64,000 bases of DNA from Symbiodinium natans (taxonomy: Eukaryota > Sar > Dinophyceae > Suessiales > Symbiodiniaceae), in assembly GCA_905221605.1 (NCBI GenBank), contig CAJNDS010002152.1, positions 494,001-558,000 on the forward strand. Direction: 5' to 3'. Shown here one piece after another: positions 54,676 to 64,000 of this stretch (its first letter is position 1; the number at the start of each line of letters is the position of its first letter). The notes under the pieces were generated by a model that saw only the letters and a list, made by a program, of their open reading frames with translations, did not search any database and had not been told where the DNA came from. A program made the translations under genes and the position numbers.

Positions 54676-57432
54676 ATGACCTCTCCGATGCACATCTTTG
54701 TGACCTTGTGTTTCCTCGCGCCCGTTCTCGGACTTCGGGACGATCGCCTCGACACCTTGTCGTTGGACATCGATACCGACACCATTGACCGCACATTGCC
54801 CACGGCCTTGTTGGACGAAACTACAGATGATCGTGCCCATGTCACCTCTGTGCAGTACGCTACGAATAAGAAGACATCGAAGGTTTGCTGCAAGGACAAG
54901 ACGGCCCAAAGGAACTATTGCGCCGACGAGTGCTATGTGGGCAAGTACAGCGGCTTCTGTCCTTCTGAGTGCTCGGGATCTTTGCTGGAGGCAACTGATA
55001 CCGTCATTGCCTCAGTGCAGTACGCTACGAATGAGAAGACATCGAAGGTTTGCTGCAAGGACAAGACGGCCCAAAGGAACTATTGCGCCGACGAGTGCTA
55101 TGTGGGCAAGTACAGCAGCTCGTGTCCTTCTGAGTGCTCGGGATCTTTGCTGGAGGAAGCAACTGATACCGTCATTGCCTCAGTGCAGAACGCCACGAAG
55201 ACATCGAAGGTTTGCTGCAAGGACAAGACAACCCAAAGGAACTATTGCGCCAACGAGTGCTATGTGGGCAAGTACAGCGGCTTCTGTCCTTCTGAGTGCT
55301 CGGGATCTTTGCTGGAGGCAACTGATACCGTCATTGCCTCAGTGCAGTACGCTACGAGTGAGAAGACATCGAAGGTTTGCTGCAAGGACAAGACAGCCCA
55401 AAGGAACTATTGCGCCGACGAGTGCTATGTGGGCAAGTACAGCAGCTCGTGTCCTTCTGAGTGCTCGGGATCTTTGCTGGAGGAGGCAACTGATACCGTC
55501 ATTGCCTCAGTGCAGAACGCCACGAAGACATCGAAGGTTTGCTGCAAGGACAAGACAACCCAAAGGAACTATTGCGCCAACGAGTGCTATGTGGGCAAGT
55601 ACAGCGGCTTCTGTCCTTCTGAGTGCTCGGGATCTTTGCTGGAGGCAACTGATACCGTCATTGCCTCAGTGCAGTACGCTTCGAATGAGAAGACATCGAA
55701 GGTTTGCTGCAAGGACAAGACGGCCCAAAGGAACTATTGCGCCGACGAGTGCTATGTGGGCAAGTACAGCAGCTCGTGTCCTTCTGAGTGCTCGGCATCT
55801 TTGCTGGAGGAGGCAACTGATACCGTCATTGCCTCAGTGCAGAACGCCACGAAGACATCGAAGGTTTGCTGCAAGGACAAGACAACCCAAAGGAACTATT
55901 GCGCCAACGAGTGCTATGTGGGCAAGTACAGCGGCTTCTGTCCTTCTGAGTGCTCGGGATCTTTGCTGGAGGCAACTGATACCGTCATTGCCTCAGTGCA
56001 GTACGCTACGAGTGAGAAGACATCGAAGGTTTGCTGCAAGGACAAGACAGCCCAAAGGAACTATTGCGCCGACGAGTGCTATGTGGGCAAGTACAGCAGC
56101 TCGTGTCCTTCTGAGTGCTCGGGATCTTTGCTGGAGGAGGCAACTGATACCGTCATTGCCTCAGTGCAGAACGCCACGAAGACATCGAAGGTTTGCTGCA
56201 AGGACAAGACAACCCAAAGGAACTATTGCGCCAACGAGTGCTATGTGGGCAAGTACAGCGGCTTCTGTCCTTCTGAGTGCTCGGGATCTTTGCTGGAGGC
56301 AACTGATACCGTCATTGCCTCAGTGCAGTACGCTACGAATGAGAAGACATCGAAGGTTTGCTGCAAGGACAAGACGGCCCAAAGGAACTATTGCGCCGAC
56401 GAGTGCTATGTGGGCAAGTACAGCAGCTCGTGTCCTTCTGAGTGCTCGGCATCTTTGCTGGAGGAGGCAACTGATACCGTCATTGCCTCAGTGCAGAACG
56501 CCACGAAGACATCGAAGGTTTGCTGCAAGGACAAGACAACCCAAAGGAACTATTGCGCCAACGAGTGCTATGTGGGCAAGTACAGCGGTTTCTGTCCTTC
56601 TGAGTGCTCGGGATCTTTGCTGGAGGCAACTGATACCGTCATTGCCTCAGTGCAGTACGCTACGAGTGAGAAGACATCGAAGGTTTGCTGCAAGGACAAG
56701 ACAGCCCAAAGGAACTATTGCGCCGACGAGTGCTATGTGGGCAAGTACAGCAGCTCGTGTCCTTCTGAGTGCTCGGGATCTTTGCTGGAGGAGGCAACTG
56801 ATACCGTCATTGCCTCAGTGCAGAACGCCACGAAGACATCGAAGGTTTGCTGCAAGGACAAGACAACCCAAAGGAACTATTGCGCCAACGAGTGCTATGT
56901 GGGCAAGTACAGCGGCTTCTGTCCTTCTGAGTGCTCGGGATCTTTGCTGGAGGCAACTGATACCGTCATTGCCTCAGTGCAGTACGCTTCGAATGAGAAG
57001 ACATCGAAGGTTTGCTGCAAGGACAAGACGGCCCAAAGGAACTATTGCGCCGACGAGTGCTATGTGGGCAAGTACAGCAGCTCGTGTCCTTCTGAGTGCT
57101 CGGCATCTTTGCTGGAGGAGGCAACTGATACCGTCATTGCCTCAGTGCAGAACGCCACGAAGACATCGAAGGTTTGCTGCAAGGACAAGACAACCCAAAG
57201 GAACTATTGCGCCAACGAGTGCTATGTGGGCAAGTACAGCGGTTTCTGTCCTTCTGAGTGCTCGGGATCTTTGCTGGAGGCAACTGATACCGTCATTGCC
57301 TCAGTGCAGTACGCTACGAGTGAGAAGACATCGAAGGTTTGCTGCAAGGACAAGACAGCCCAAAGGAACTATTGCGCCGACGAGTGCTATGTGGGCAAGT
57401 ACAGCAGCTCGTGTCCTTCTGAGTGCTCGTAA
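54676..57432 (+). CDS. secreted protein of 16 six-cysteine repeats, 918 aa
   Basis: A single uninterrupted reading frame, unlike every other gene here. The ATG at 54676 is the first in frame and starts a signal peptide (MTSPMHIFVTLCFLAPVLG). A short acidic linker follows, then 16 repeats of about 54 residues. Each repeat has six cysteines in the pattern KVCCKDKT..QRNYCA.ECYV followed by GKYS..CPSECS. Two types alternate: units with QYAT/QYAS plus NEK or SEK and SSSCPSEC, and units with QNATK and SGFCPSEC. The QNAT type adds a potential N-glycosylation site. Unit details repeat every four units (about 640 nt), and DNA copies are almost identical. Six cysteines suggest three disulfides per domain. 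I recognise no known family; a cell-surface, adhesive or defence role is only a guess. Confidence 0.85.
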   Translation: MTSPMHIFVTLCFLAPVLGLRDDRLDTLSLDIDTDTIDRTLPTALLDETTDDRAHVTSVQYATNKKTSKVCCKDKTAQRNYCADECYVGKYSGFCPSECSGSLLEATDTVIASVQYATNEKTSKVCCKDKTAQRNYCADECYVGKYSSSCPSECSGSLLEEATDTVIASVQNATKTSKVCCKDKTTQRNYCANECYVGKYSGFCPSECSGSLLEATDTVIASVQYATSEKTSKVCCKDKTAQRNYCADECYVGKYSSSCPSECSGSLLEEATDTVIASVQNATKTSKVCCKDKTTQRNYCANECYVGKYSGFCPSECSGSLLEATDTVIASVQYASNEKTSKVCCKDKTAQRNYCADECYVGKYSSSCPSECSASLLEEATDTVIASVQNATKTSKVCCKDKTTQRNYCANECYVGKYSGFCPSECSGSLLEATDTVIASVQYATSEKTSKVCCKDKTAQRNYCADECYVGKYSSSCPSECSGSLLEEATDTVIASVQNATKTSKVCCKDKTTQRNYCANECYVGKYSGFCPSECSGSLLEATDTVIASVQYATNEKTSKVCCKDKTAQRNYCADECYVGKYSSSCPSECSASLLEEATDTVIASVQNATKTSKVCCKDKTTQRNYCANECYVGKYSGFCPSECSGSLLEATDTVIASVQYATSEKTSKVCCKDKTAQRNYCADECYVGKYSSSCPSECSGSLLEEATDTVIASVQNATKTSKVCCKDKTTQRNYCANECYVGKYSGFCPSECSGSLLEATDTVIASVQYASNEKTSKVCCKDKTAQRNYCADECYVGKYSSSCPSECSASLLEEATDTVIASVQNATKTSKVCCKDKTTQRNYCANECYVGKYSGFCPSECSGSLLEATDTVIASVQYATSEKTSKVCCKDKTAQRNYCADECYVGKYSSSCPSECS

Positions 57433-57439
57433 GCATTGC

Positions 57440-58120
57440 TCAATGGTTCCGGTGTCGAAGCCACAAGGGCAGGGACGAGAACTGAGCGTAACAGCACTGT
57501 AGCTCTGCCCGTCTGTAGAAGCCAATGCGCATGTTCACGACAACCTGTGCCTACGGCATCTTACGGCAACAGACACGGTGCATGAGAAAAGTGATGCTCT
57601 GCAGCCGTGTTCGAAGCAACATCCTTCGCAACTCCTGACTTCCTGACAGCTGATGTAGAGCCGCATGGACGACATAATGTGCCAATTTAGGGGGGCAGGG
57701 GGAGAAAAAGGGGAACCGAACCTGGTTAACACTTTGTCCATGCTCGTGGCAGACACAAGACATATGGGCTCTGCAAGCAACTGCTAACAAAAGAAGCTTG
57801 CCATATGCCGGAAGCGGAGCCCAAGAGTGTGGGACTTACCAATACCAATACCTATGCCTATTCAACGTAGATTTTTCGGCTGCTTCTCTGACATCAGCCA
57901 AACCTCAGCCGAACAGCACAAAAGTCCTGAACCCTGAGCCCTAAGCCCTCTAGGTGAAGAGAATGTCAGGTAAGCCCTAAATATACCGCCGCAACAGTCG
58001 CAAAGAGTGCTACATGCGTTAACCTGCCCGAAAACAAATCGGCGTGGCCATGGCGCTGAGATGGATAGTCCCGCTCTCAGGGTTTGGGGTTAGGGTTTAG
58101 GCTTATAGGGTTTAGGGGAA
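57440..58120. other. 3' flank of the cysteine-rich gene
   Basis: No coding signal. The stretch 57880-58095 is the right copy of the diverged direct repeat described at 53230-53410, ending in TTTAGGG-like units. Confidence 0.6.
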
Positions 58121-58122
58121 CC

Positions 58123-58253
58123 ACTTAGTGGGTACTTCTAAGTAGGGTTGCAAGTAGAGTAGCTATAGCTGTGCTTGGGTATAACTTATTCAGGACCAAC
58201 TTAATTAGGACGTTTGCAACCCTACTGGGAGGTACCCATGAATGCCTCCAAGT
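58123..58253. mobile_element. MITE-like inverted repeat, family A
   Basis: The left end ACTTAGTGGGTACTTCTAAG runs on to TAGGGTTGCAA. The right end is TTGCAACCCTACTGGGAGGT, running on through ACCCATGAATGCCTCCAAGT. Inner and outer parts of the arms are complementary. It lies about 80 bp upstream of the left LTR. Confidence 0.7.
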
Positions 58254-58332
58254 ACCTCAGCGCGCTAGATTCTGGACCCACATCATTGCAGAATACGCTA
58301 CAAGCCGCTAAAACCGCGCCACTTAAAAACCC

Positions 58333-58441
58333 TGTAGTTTTGCACCGTGGGAACAGTCGAGTTTGAACACTATGTGCATATCGTGCCGTGACATTACCTC
58401 GCAAGCCCGCTGTAGTCAGAGAAAGAGCATTCGCTCCTACA
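58333..58441 (+). repeat. left LTR, 109 bp
   Basis: It begins TGTAGTTTTG and ends CTCCTACA. The shared core is CACTATGTGCATATCGTGCC. It differs from the right LTR by roughly 15-20 substitutions and is the same length. A TGG at 58444 could begin a primer-binding site. Confidence 0.85.
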
Positions 58442-58618
58442 TCTGGTGTTTCTCTGATGGCTATAGGTTCTCAGCCGTATAGCCTACTACATGCTTGCGG
58501 GTGAGATCGCCGACGCCGCGTCGCCTGAGCTCATACCTGCAGAAGAGACTACCGCAGAGAAATCAGGTCGTCCCTTGCTGTTCCCGGCGACGGAAGCCGA
58601 GCAGGGGGGGCAGAGATG

Positions 58619-58951
58619 CAGGTAGATCTCCAAGAGCACCCTCAAGCACTTAATTTCGCTAACATGACCATGCATGATGGCTGGAGCCTTAGCATGGCGG
58701 CGAACTCTTTTTCGCAGACCAGCATCTTTCATGTTCATGATGAGAACAGAGCATGTCTTAAGACTGAACTCAGTTTCTTAGAAATAGAAGCGGAAAGGAG
58801 GCACACTCAGGCTATGGAAGCACAAACTCGTGCAACGAGCAGAAAGTTTCGAACTTACAAGAGCTCGCTGAAAGAGTCCATCCTACCCGAATGGCATCAT
58901 GTGAACAGCGTCTCGCAAAGTTCGAACATCTTGCAGCCACCAGAGAATTAG
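58619..58951 (+). CDS. open frame in the element's 5' region, possible gag remnant
   Basis: A 111-codon frame with ATG, lying where gag would be expected in the copia-like element. It contains FLEIEAERRHTQAMEAQTRA, which could form a coiled coil, but has no zinc knuckle. The assignment rests on position only. Confidence 0.35.
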   Translation, partial: QVDLQEHPQALNFANMTMHDGWSLSMAANSFSQTSIFHVHDENRACLKTELSFLEIEAERRHTQAMEAQTRATSRKFRTYKSSLKESILPEWHHVNSVSQSSNILQPPEN

Positions 58952-59276
58952 GACTGATTAAAGAGCTTGACTAAATGCAAGCCACATTCACTAGCATTGA
59001 GTACCAAGTTTCACAATCTGAGGCAGTATCACAACAATGCAAGAGCAGCATCATCAACAACTCAGCGGTTTTGCTGAAGGGCAATCGCCGTTCTTGTACG
59101 CAGAGTTCGACGAAGGTTCCTGAACTACCAGAGGTACGAAAGGGAAGAAATGGATGCGGTAATGGGTGCTGCAGCAAGACGAAACTGAGGATAGGCTTGT
59201 AGCCACCGAAAGAGCATTTAGGTTCTTGGAGGAAGCGCAGTAGCAACATAGATGCGCAGCGTGCCCTTGACAAAGA

Positions 59277-61477
59277 GTGGCAGAAGCTGTTGTCGATCAG
59301 CAGTGTTGGCTCTCGGATAAAGTTTGCGAGTACTCCGATGTTGCTAGTGAAGCCCAAAAGAAAGGGGTCAAAGCATATTTTGGCAGGATCTTCGAAATCT
59401 GTAGCCTTAAGGGGCCGGAGCTTCCTGAGGGTCATGCCGATCGCAAGTGGAAAGGACGTAGTGTCCTTCAAGGTAATAGGGTTTCCGATGAGCACAACGA
59501 TCACGCTATCTTTGCAGCTCGGATCTAGCCCCGCCAGCATGGTGGCCGCAAAGGTGACTGATGTCTCCGGAAGCTTGCCTGGGCATAGCAAGCAGCATGC
59601 AGATGCACGTCAGGCTTACACCCAGGCACTGCGTCGAAACTTGGGTGAGGTTGCCTAGGAAAAGGTGGCCAAAGGAATGGCTGCAGTATAAAGACCCTGT
59701 TTGTCCACTGATGCTAGTGCTGTATGGTCACCCCGATTTTGGAGGGATTTGGGAACAGTGCTGTGCTAAGCAGCTCACTTCTGCTGGGTGGGTCGCGGTT
59801 CTCCCCAAAATCTGGCGGTCCATTTTGTGTCACCTTGAACTCGACCTCCTCCTAGCCGTTTACGTCGATGATTCCAAGATGGCTGGTCCGACCGAAAACA
59901 TGGGCAAGAATGGAAGACCATCAGCGACGTTATCGACATGGATCCCCCGCAACCCTTCGGTAGGTACTCGGGCGCAACCACTTTGCGGGAATATAAGGTT
60001 GATTTGCCTAGGGAAGCGCGTCCGTTTGCCCATGTCTTCGACAAGAAGATGGCAACTCCTGCAGCTGGGGAAGAAGATCCCGAGCCGACTCGAAAGGAAG
60101 ATTTCTGGGTAGTCGACCCAGAGTTGGGAACTGTTGTTCGCCATCACCTCTACCCTCGAAAAAGGCTGTACGTTCCCGATGAACATGATGTTCAGCGCTT
60201 TCCGAACATTTCGCCTGAGAGTTTTGCTGAGGTTGGGGGCGCTACATCCTTCACGACAATTTCAACGAACATGGTGCTAAACGTCAGGACACCTGGTTGG
60301 ACTTGCAGGACCTACTTAGTCACAACAACAGTTGAGCCCACTGAATTCAAACGTGCCTTAGCTGTTAGGTCTAAGACTGAAGCCATGCGTGAAGCGAAGC
60401 AAGGCAGGTTCAAAGATGTTCAAAGCAATGGACTCAATTTGTCAGGAAACCGTCCCTGCTATGTCGAAGCCGGTGAATGTTATGACGTATGACGTGAGGG
60501 ATTTTCTCATCATTCCCTAGTGTATGCTGCCACTCCCTTCCGTGAAAAGTGCGTGGCAAGGCCCACGGAGGGAGAAGAGGAGGCTGCAGCCCATTGCTAG
60601 CCGAGCGCTAGTGAAAATTCTTTTCGCAGCCCATGTGGCAAGGTGGGATCTCCTGCGCGCAAAACAAAGCCTAGCATGCAGGGTGACGAAGTGGTCTCGA
60701 GACTGCGACGTCAGACTCCATCGTTTAGTTTGTTACAGAAACTCTTCTCTGGACCCCAAGATGCAAGGCTTTATTGGAGATCGCGTGAGTGATTGTAAAT
60801 TGTGGTTTTTCTGCGATGCAGACTCGTCAGGGGAGCGCGACAACAAATCCACCTCCGGTTGTGCATTGTACCTAGTAGGACAATGCTTGCTACCCTCTGA
60901 GTGCGCTTTCAACCAAGCAAACTAGACTCGCAGTGTCTGGTTCTGAGAGTGAGGTCGTATCTGCCAACCACGGTGTTCAAGCGCAAGGGCTTCCGAGCTT
61001 GGCTCTTTCTATGGAAACACATCGTTGTGGACCCAGCCAGTCGAGAGGCTCGGCCGAAGCAAAAGGTTCGTTTTGACACCGTCGACATTGTGGCCAGAAC
61101 AGACCCCGAACTTGACGAAGTTAGGTACGGAGGTAACCCTGAAGGCGACCTCCAAGGACTGAATGTCGCACTGATCGACAAATTCGCCGTGCAAGTCTTG
61201 GAGGACAATCAAGCCACCGTAACGATTCTGTTTTTGGTGACAGTGAAAAGCTAAGGCGCACTGATCGCGCTCAGCATATCTCTTTCGGTTGGTTGAAGCA
61301 ACAGTTCGAGCGAAAGTTTTTCAACTTGCATTGGTTAACGCCGGCACTAGTGAGCAAGAGGCCAACATTTTCACCAAGCCCTTTGCCGGGAAGACCAAGT
61401 GGCTGCACGCGCTTAGGTTGATCAACTACGTGTTTTGCCCCAATCAGGAAAAATCCCTCAAAGGGAAAGGGCTCTGA
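59277..61477 (+). pseudogene. copia-type reverse transcriptase/RNase H, frameshifted
   Basis: Recognisable polymerase segments lie in different forward frames: 59277-59528, 59561 to about 59900, 59938-60492, 60524-60925, then pieces to 61477. Each change of frame, plus the stop at 60923, shows the polyprotein is broken. The reverse-transcriptase catalytic YVDD is kept, but flanking residues diverge from the usual YVDDFKMAGP (here YVDDSKMAGP). The protease and integrase regions upstream are not recognisable, so the element is probably non-autonomous or dead. Confidence 0.8.
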
Positions 61478-62400
61478 TAGCCACCTGGTAGCTAAACCCT
61501 CAATTTCAGCCACAGTCAGCGGTCGGCCGGACTTTGAGGTGTTAGCAAAGGAGGTGCTTGAGAAGTCGGACTTTCGTTGCTGCGCTGCTGAGAGAATAAT
61601 CCAAGCATTACCTCCACGTACAAGTCGAGCAAGGAATTAAGAATTTTTGCGTTTTGCATGTGCATGACTCGATTGCTGCTGAGGGTTTGCAGACTTTCAT
61701 GCCCTCATCAATTTGCGTGCGTTGGACACGCCAAATTCATGTGCTCGTTCGCAGGGATTGCAGCAGAGACCAAGGTTGAACCGACGCGTGATGTGGTGCA
61801 TGACCTCAGCACTAAGGATGACATCATTCAGAATATCATCCATTCATGGAGTAGCTGGAAGCGTCGTCGTACTTGGCCAGGGGGGACGATGGAATCGTCA
61901 GTGGTAGAACCACAACCCCGCCCCAATGAGCAGTCATGCCAACCTTTCATTTCAAATGAGCCGCGTTCTAGGCAACCCCGATCTAAATCGCCCCGCTAAC
62001 GCGGAGGCCGATAGCCATTGTTGCTTGTGTGCACAAGTAGAAAAATTCTACCTCGTGCTCATTTCAATTCCGTCACTCAGTGACAACTCCGAACCTTATC
62101 GGCGTCATACTTCACTTTAATGGCTAACGATACCAATTTGATCCTCACTTTTGGGTTCGATGCGATCATTGGAGTTTGTAAGTGCATGAGTCTTCGTACT
62201 TTTGCTTTGCCCAGCGCAAAATTGAATTCATGTATGCTTTGACGTGCAGCCTTGAGAGCATGTCTTAGAAAGCATCAACATTTTTCTGACCCTTCGAGGC
62301 AACCGCTTGCCCGTCGCGAGACGAGGCCGCTGTGCACCAGTTGTGTTTCCTTGGTTACAGTGCAGGTCTGCCTTCTCATTGCCACAAATCGGCGGGGGGG

Positions 62401-62509
62401 TGTAGTTTTGCGCTGTGATAGCCGTTGAGTTTTAACACTATGTGCATATCGTGCCGTGACATTACCTCCCAAGCCCTCTGCTGTCAGAAAAAGAGCGTTC
62501 GCTCCTACA
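62401..62509 (+). repeat. right LTR, 109 bp
   Basis: It begins TGTAGTTTTG and ends CTCCTACA. The polypurine tract ends at 62400. Confidence 0.85.
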
Positions 62510-62734
62510 TGGCTTAACGGTATTCCTCTTTTGCTCAGCTTCAAAGGGCCCGACATCTCCATCAGCCCCTAAGTGACTCCTCAACCCTAAAGACCTTGAG
62601 ACCCCGGGTTTAGGGTTTGGGGTTTAGGGCTTGCCCAAGACTGCCTTTGTGAACGGCTGCCCAGTTTCTGAGCTGCTGGGGCCAGGCGCCAGCCTGGGAG
62701 TTCTTGGGCGGGGTTGAGGTTTATAGGTTTTACA

Positions 62735-62800
62735 TTGGGTTTAGGGTTTAGGGTTTAGGGTTTAGGGCTTAGGGTTTAGGGTTTAGGGTTTAGGGGCTGT
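62735..62800 (+). repeat. TTTAGGG telomere-type array
   Basis: About nine units with one GCTTAGGG variant. Confidence 0.95.
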
Positions 62801-63309
62801 TAGGATTTAGGGTCAGGGATGGTCCAGGCTTTTGTTTAGGTTTGTTTAGGGGAATCTTTTTGTTCGCAATCAATTGATAGTACGGGCATTGGTGAGTGCA
62901 TTTCAAGTTCCTTTTTAAAACCTATTGGTGAATGTACACAGTTGGTGTCTCTTCTGGGCGTACTGGCAATAAAAAGACCATGCGTCCCAACCCACGAGTT
63001 GGTTCGTTTGCTTCTAAATGGTTCCAGGGCTCGATTGGAACCTGCGTATCCTCTTATACTGAGACGTTACTTCCTATAAGCCTAGTGTCTGTCACTTGCT
63101 CATGACCGTTCCCTTATCCAACGGAAGATTCACAGAAAGGTAGATATCCCAAGACAGGCCAACGCAACTGATGCAAGCGGTTGCATTGGCTTCGGGAGTC
63201 CAGGTGCGTGCTTCAAGACATCTCGTGGATTTCACACGGCATGTTTTCTTCAGGGTTTCGGGAAGTTCGGGGTTAAGGTGCTGTCCAGCGCCTCACAACG
63301 CACTTCGGG

Positions 63310-63573
63310 TTGAGCACTGGCTCTTCTTGCAGGCTCATGCCTCCTGCGCGGGGACTGCGCGCATCCCGGCGGAGACGTGGCAGGCCGGAAGAAAGGAGGG
63401 GGAGGACTCCGGGGATGGTACTCCAGGATGCCGAGTTGCTTCGAGGCCGCGTTGTCGCTGTGTCGGAGTGCCGAGCAGTTGCCGCCTGGATCTCAGCAAC
63501 TTCTGCCGGAGACATGGGGGGGATGTGTGGCAAGGGTCCCAGGTGGACAGGTGGACCAGCAATGTCGAAGTAG
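63310..63573 (+). other. candidate coding stretch, unidentified
   Basis: A frame open to a TAG at 63571 contains GMVLQDAELLRGRVVAVSEC and DMGGMCGKGPRWTGGPAMSK at its end. The overlapping forward frame is also open to 63635. Third-position GC is high. It is possibly the last exon of a gene; no family is recognised. Confidence 0.3.
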
Positions 63574-63704
63574 TCCGGCTTACAGGCTTGGATCCGGTCA
63601 CCCGTGCACGCCCCTCAAGTTCCCCTGTGAAGTAAACGCTGGATCACTACTCAAGCGTTTGGGAGCATACCCCTAAACTCCACCCCAAGACCCCAAATTG
63701 CCCT

Positions 63705-63797
63705 GAACCCTGAACCCTAAACCATAAACCCACAACCCTAAACCCTAAACCCTAAACCCTAAACCCTAAACCCTAAACCCTAAACCCTAAACCCCAA
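63705..63797 (-). repeat. CCCTAAA telomere-type array
   Basis: About ten units ending just before an exon-like island. Confidence 0.95.
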
Positions 63798-63805
63798 CTC
63801 TTGAG

Positions 63806-63863
63806 GTTCAGTGCCGCCACCTGGCTGGAGTGGAGCAGGGCTTGGCGACCCGTGGCCCTGGAG
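63806..63863 (+). other. candidate exon between opposed telomeric arrays
   Basis: G-first after TTGAG, with a GT donor. The open frame contains SAATWLEWSRAWRPVALE. It is flanked left by CCCTAAA and right by TTCAGGG/TTTAGGG, the arrangement seen around proven exons. Family unknown. Confidence 0.4.
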
Positions 63864-63864
63864 G

Positions 63865-63957
63865 TGGAACCCATTAGGGTTCAGGGTTCAGGGTTCAGGG
63901 TTCAGGGTTCAGGGTTTAGGGTTTAGGGTTTAGGGTTTAGGGTTTAGGGTTCAGCAT
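63865..63957 (+). repeat. TTCAGGG then TTTAGGG array
   Basis: Six TTCAGGG units followed by seven TTTAGGG units. A local variant block is homogenised separately from the standard block. Confidence 0.95.
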
Positions 63958-64000
63958 CTCAAGATCGAGCATTGACTGGGCCAGCAGTTTGTGTAGGCAA

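Larger units (their letters stand above)
58333..62509 (+). mobile_element. Ty1/copia-like LTR retrotransposon, decayed
   Basis: A 4177-bp element bounded by two 109-bp direct repeats that begin TG and end CA. A purine tract (GGCGGGGGGG) sits directly before the right LTR, the expected plus-strand primer site. The interior encodes, in order, copia-type polymerase text with frame changes: ELPEGHADRKWKGR, WVRLPRKRWPKEW, LYGHPDFGGIWEQ, the active-site YVDD at 59861-59872, an RNase H region (VTKWSRDCDV...DADSSG...STSGC), and the terminal FTKPFAGKTKWLHALRLI. No matching 5-bp target-site duplication is visible (AACCC against TGGCT). Confidence 0.85.

Overview
The window looks like nuclear DNA of a photosynthetic dinoflagellate, probably Symbiodiniaceae or a relative. 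That is an inference from four things seen here. Every recognised gene lies on the + strand. Genes are broken into many short exons, some of 15, 18 or 24 nt. Most introns start with GC or GA instead of GT. Telomere-type heptamers (CCCTAAA/TTTAGGG) are scattered through introns and intergenic DNA.

Layout: 0.2-2.2 kb holds part of a TPR-repeat gene. 4.7-5.8 kb holds exons of a calcineurin-like metallophosphatase, and phase-compatible exons that appear to continue it lie at 35.6-36.0 kb. 10.5-15.1 kb is a complete ribosomal protein eS1 (RPS3A) gene of 14 exons. 16.6-23.9 kb is a carotenoid-cleavage-dioxygenase-like gene of about 7 exons whose four iron-ligand histidines all appear replaced; its largest intron holds a 3.5 kb minisatellite of 63-bp units. 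24-35 kb holds only scattered candidate exons and small inverted-repeat elements. 36.7-45.7 kb is a complete alpha-tubulin gene: 21 exons, 453 aa, no GT intron, and a 3.1 kb intron packed with six repeat families. 46-52 kb holds unidentified exons, the end of a membrane-protein-like gene and a decayed relative of the cysteine-rich gene. 54.7-57.4 kb is an intronless secreted protein made of 16 six-cysteine repeats. 58.3-62.5 kb is a decayed Ty1/copia-like LTR retrotransposon with 109-bp LTRs. 62.5-64 kb is telomere-type repeats with candidate exons.

The genes do not form an operon or pathway. They are unrelated co-oriented genes, as is usual in dinoflagellates. What unites the window is intron architecture: G-rich TTTAGGG arrays tend to follow exons and C-rich CCCTAAA arrays tend to precede them, so many introns carry complementary arms near their ends. 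Exon joins were made by hand from reading frame, family knowledge and splice dinucleotides. The tubulin and RPS3A joins are secure because they restore full-length conserved proteins; the others are less so.
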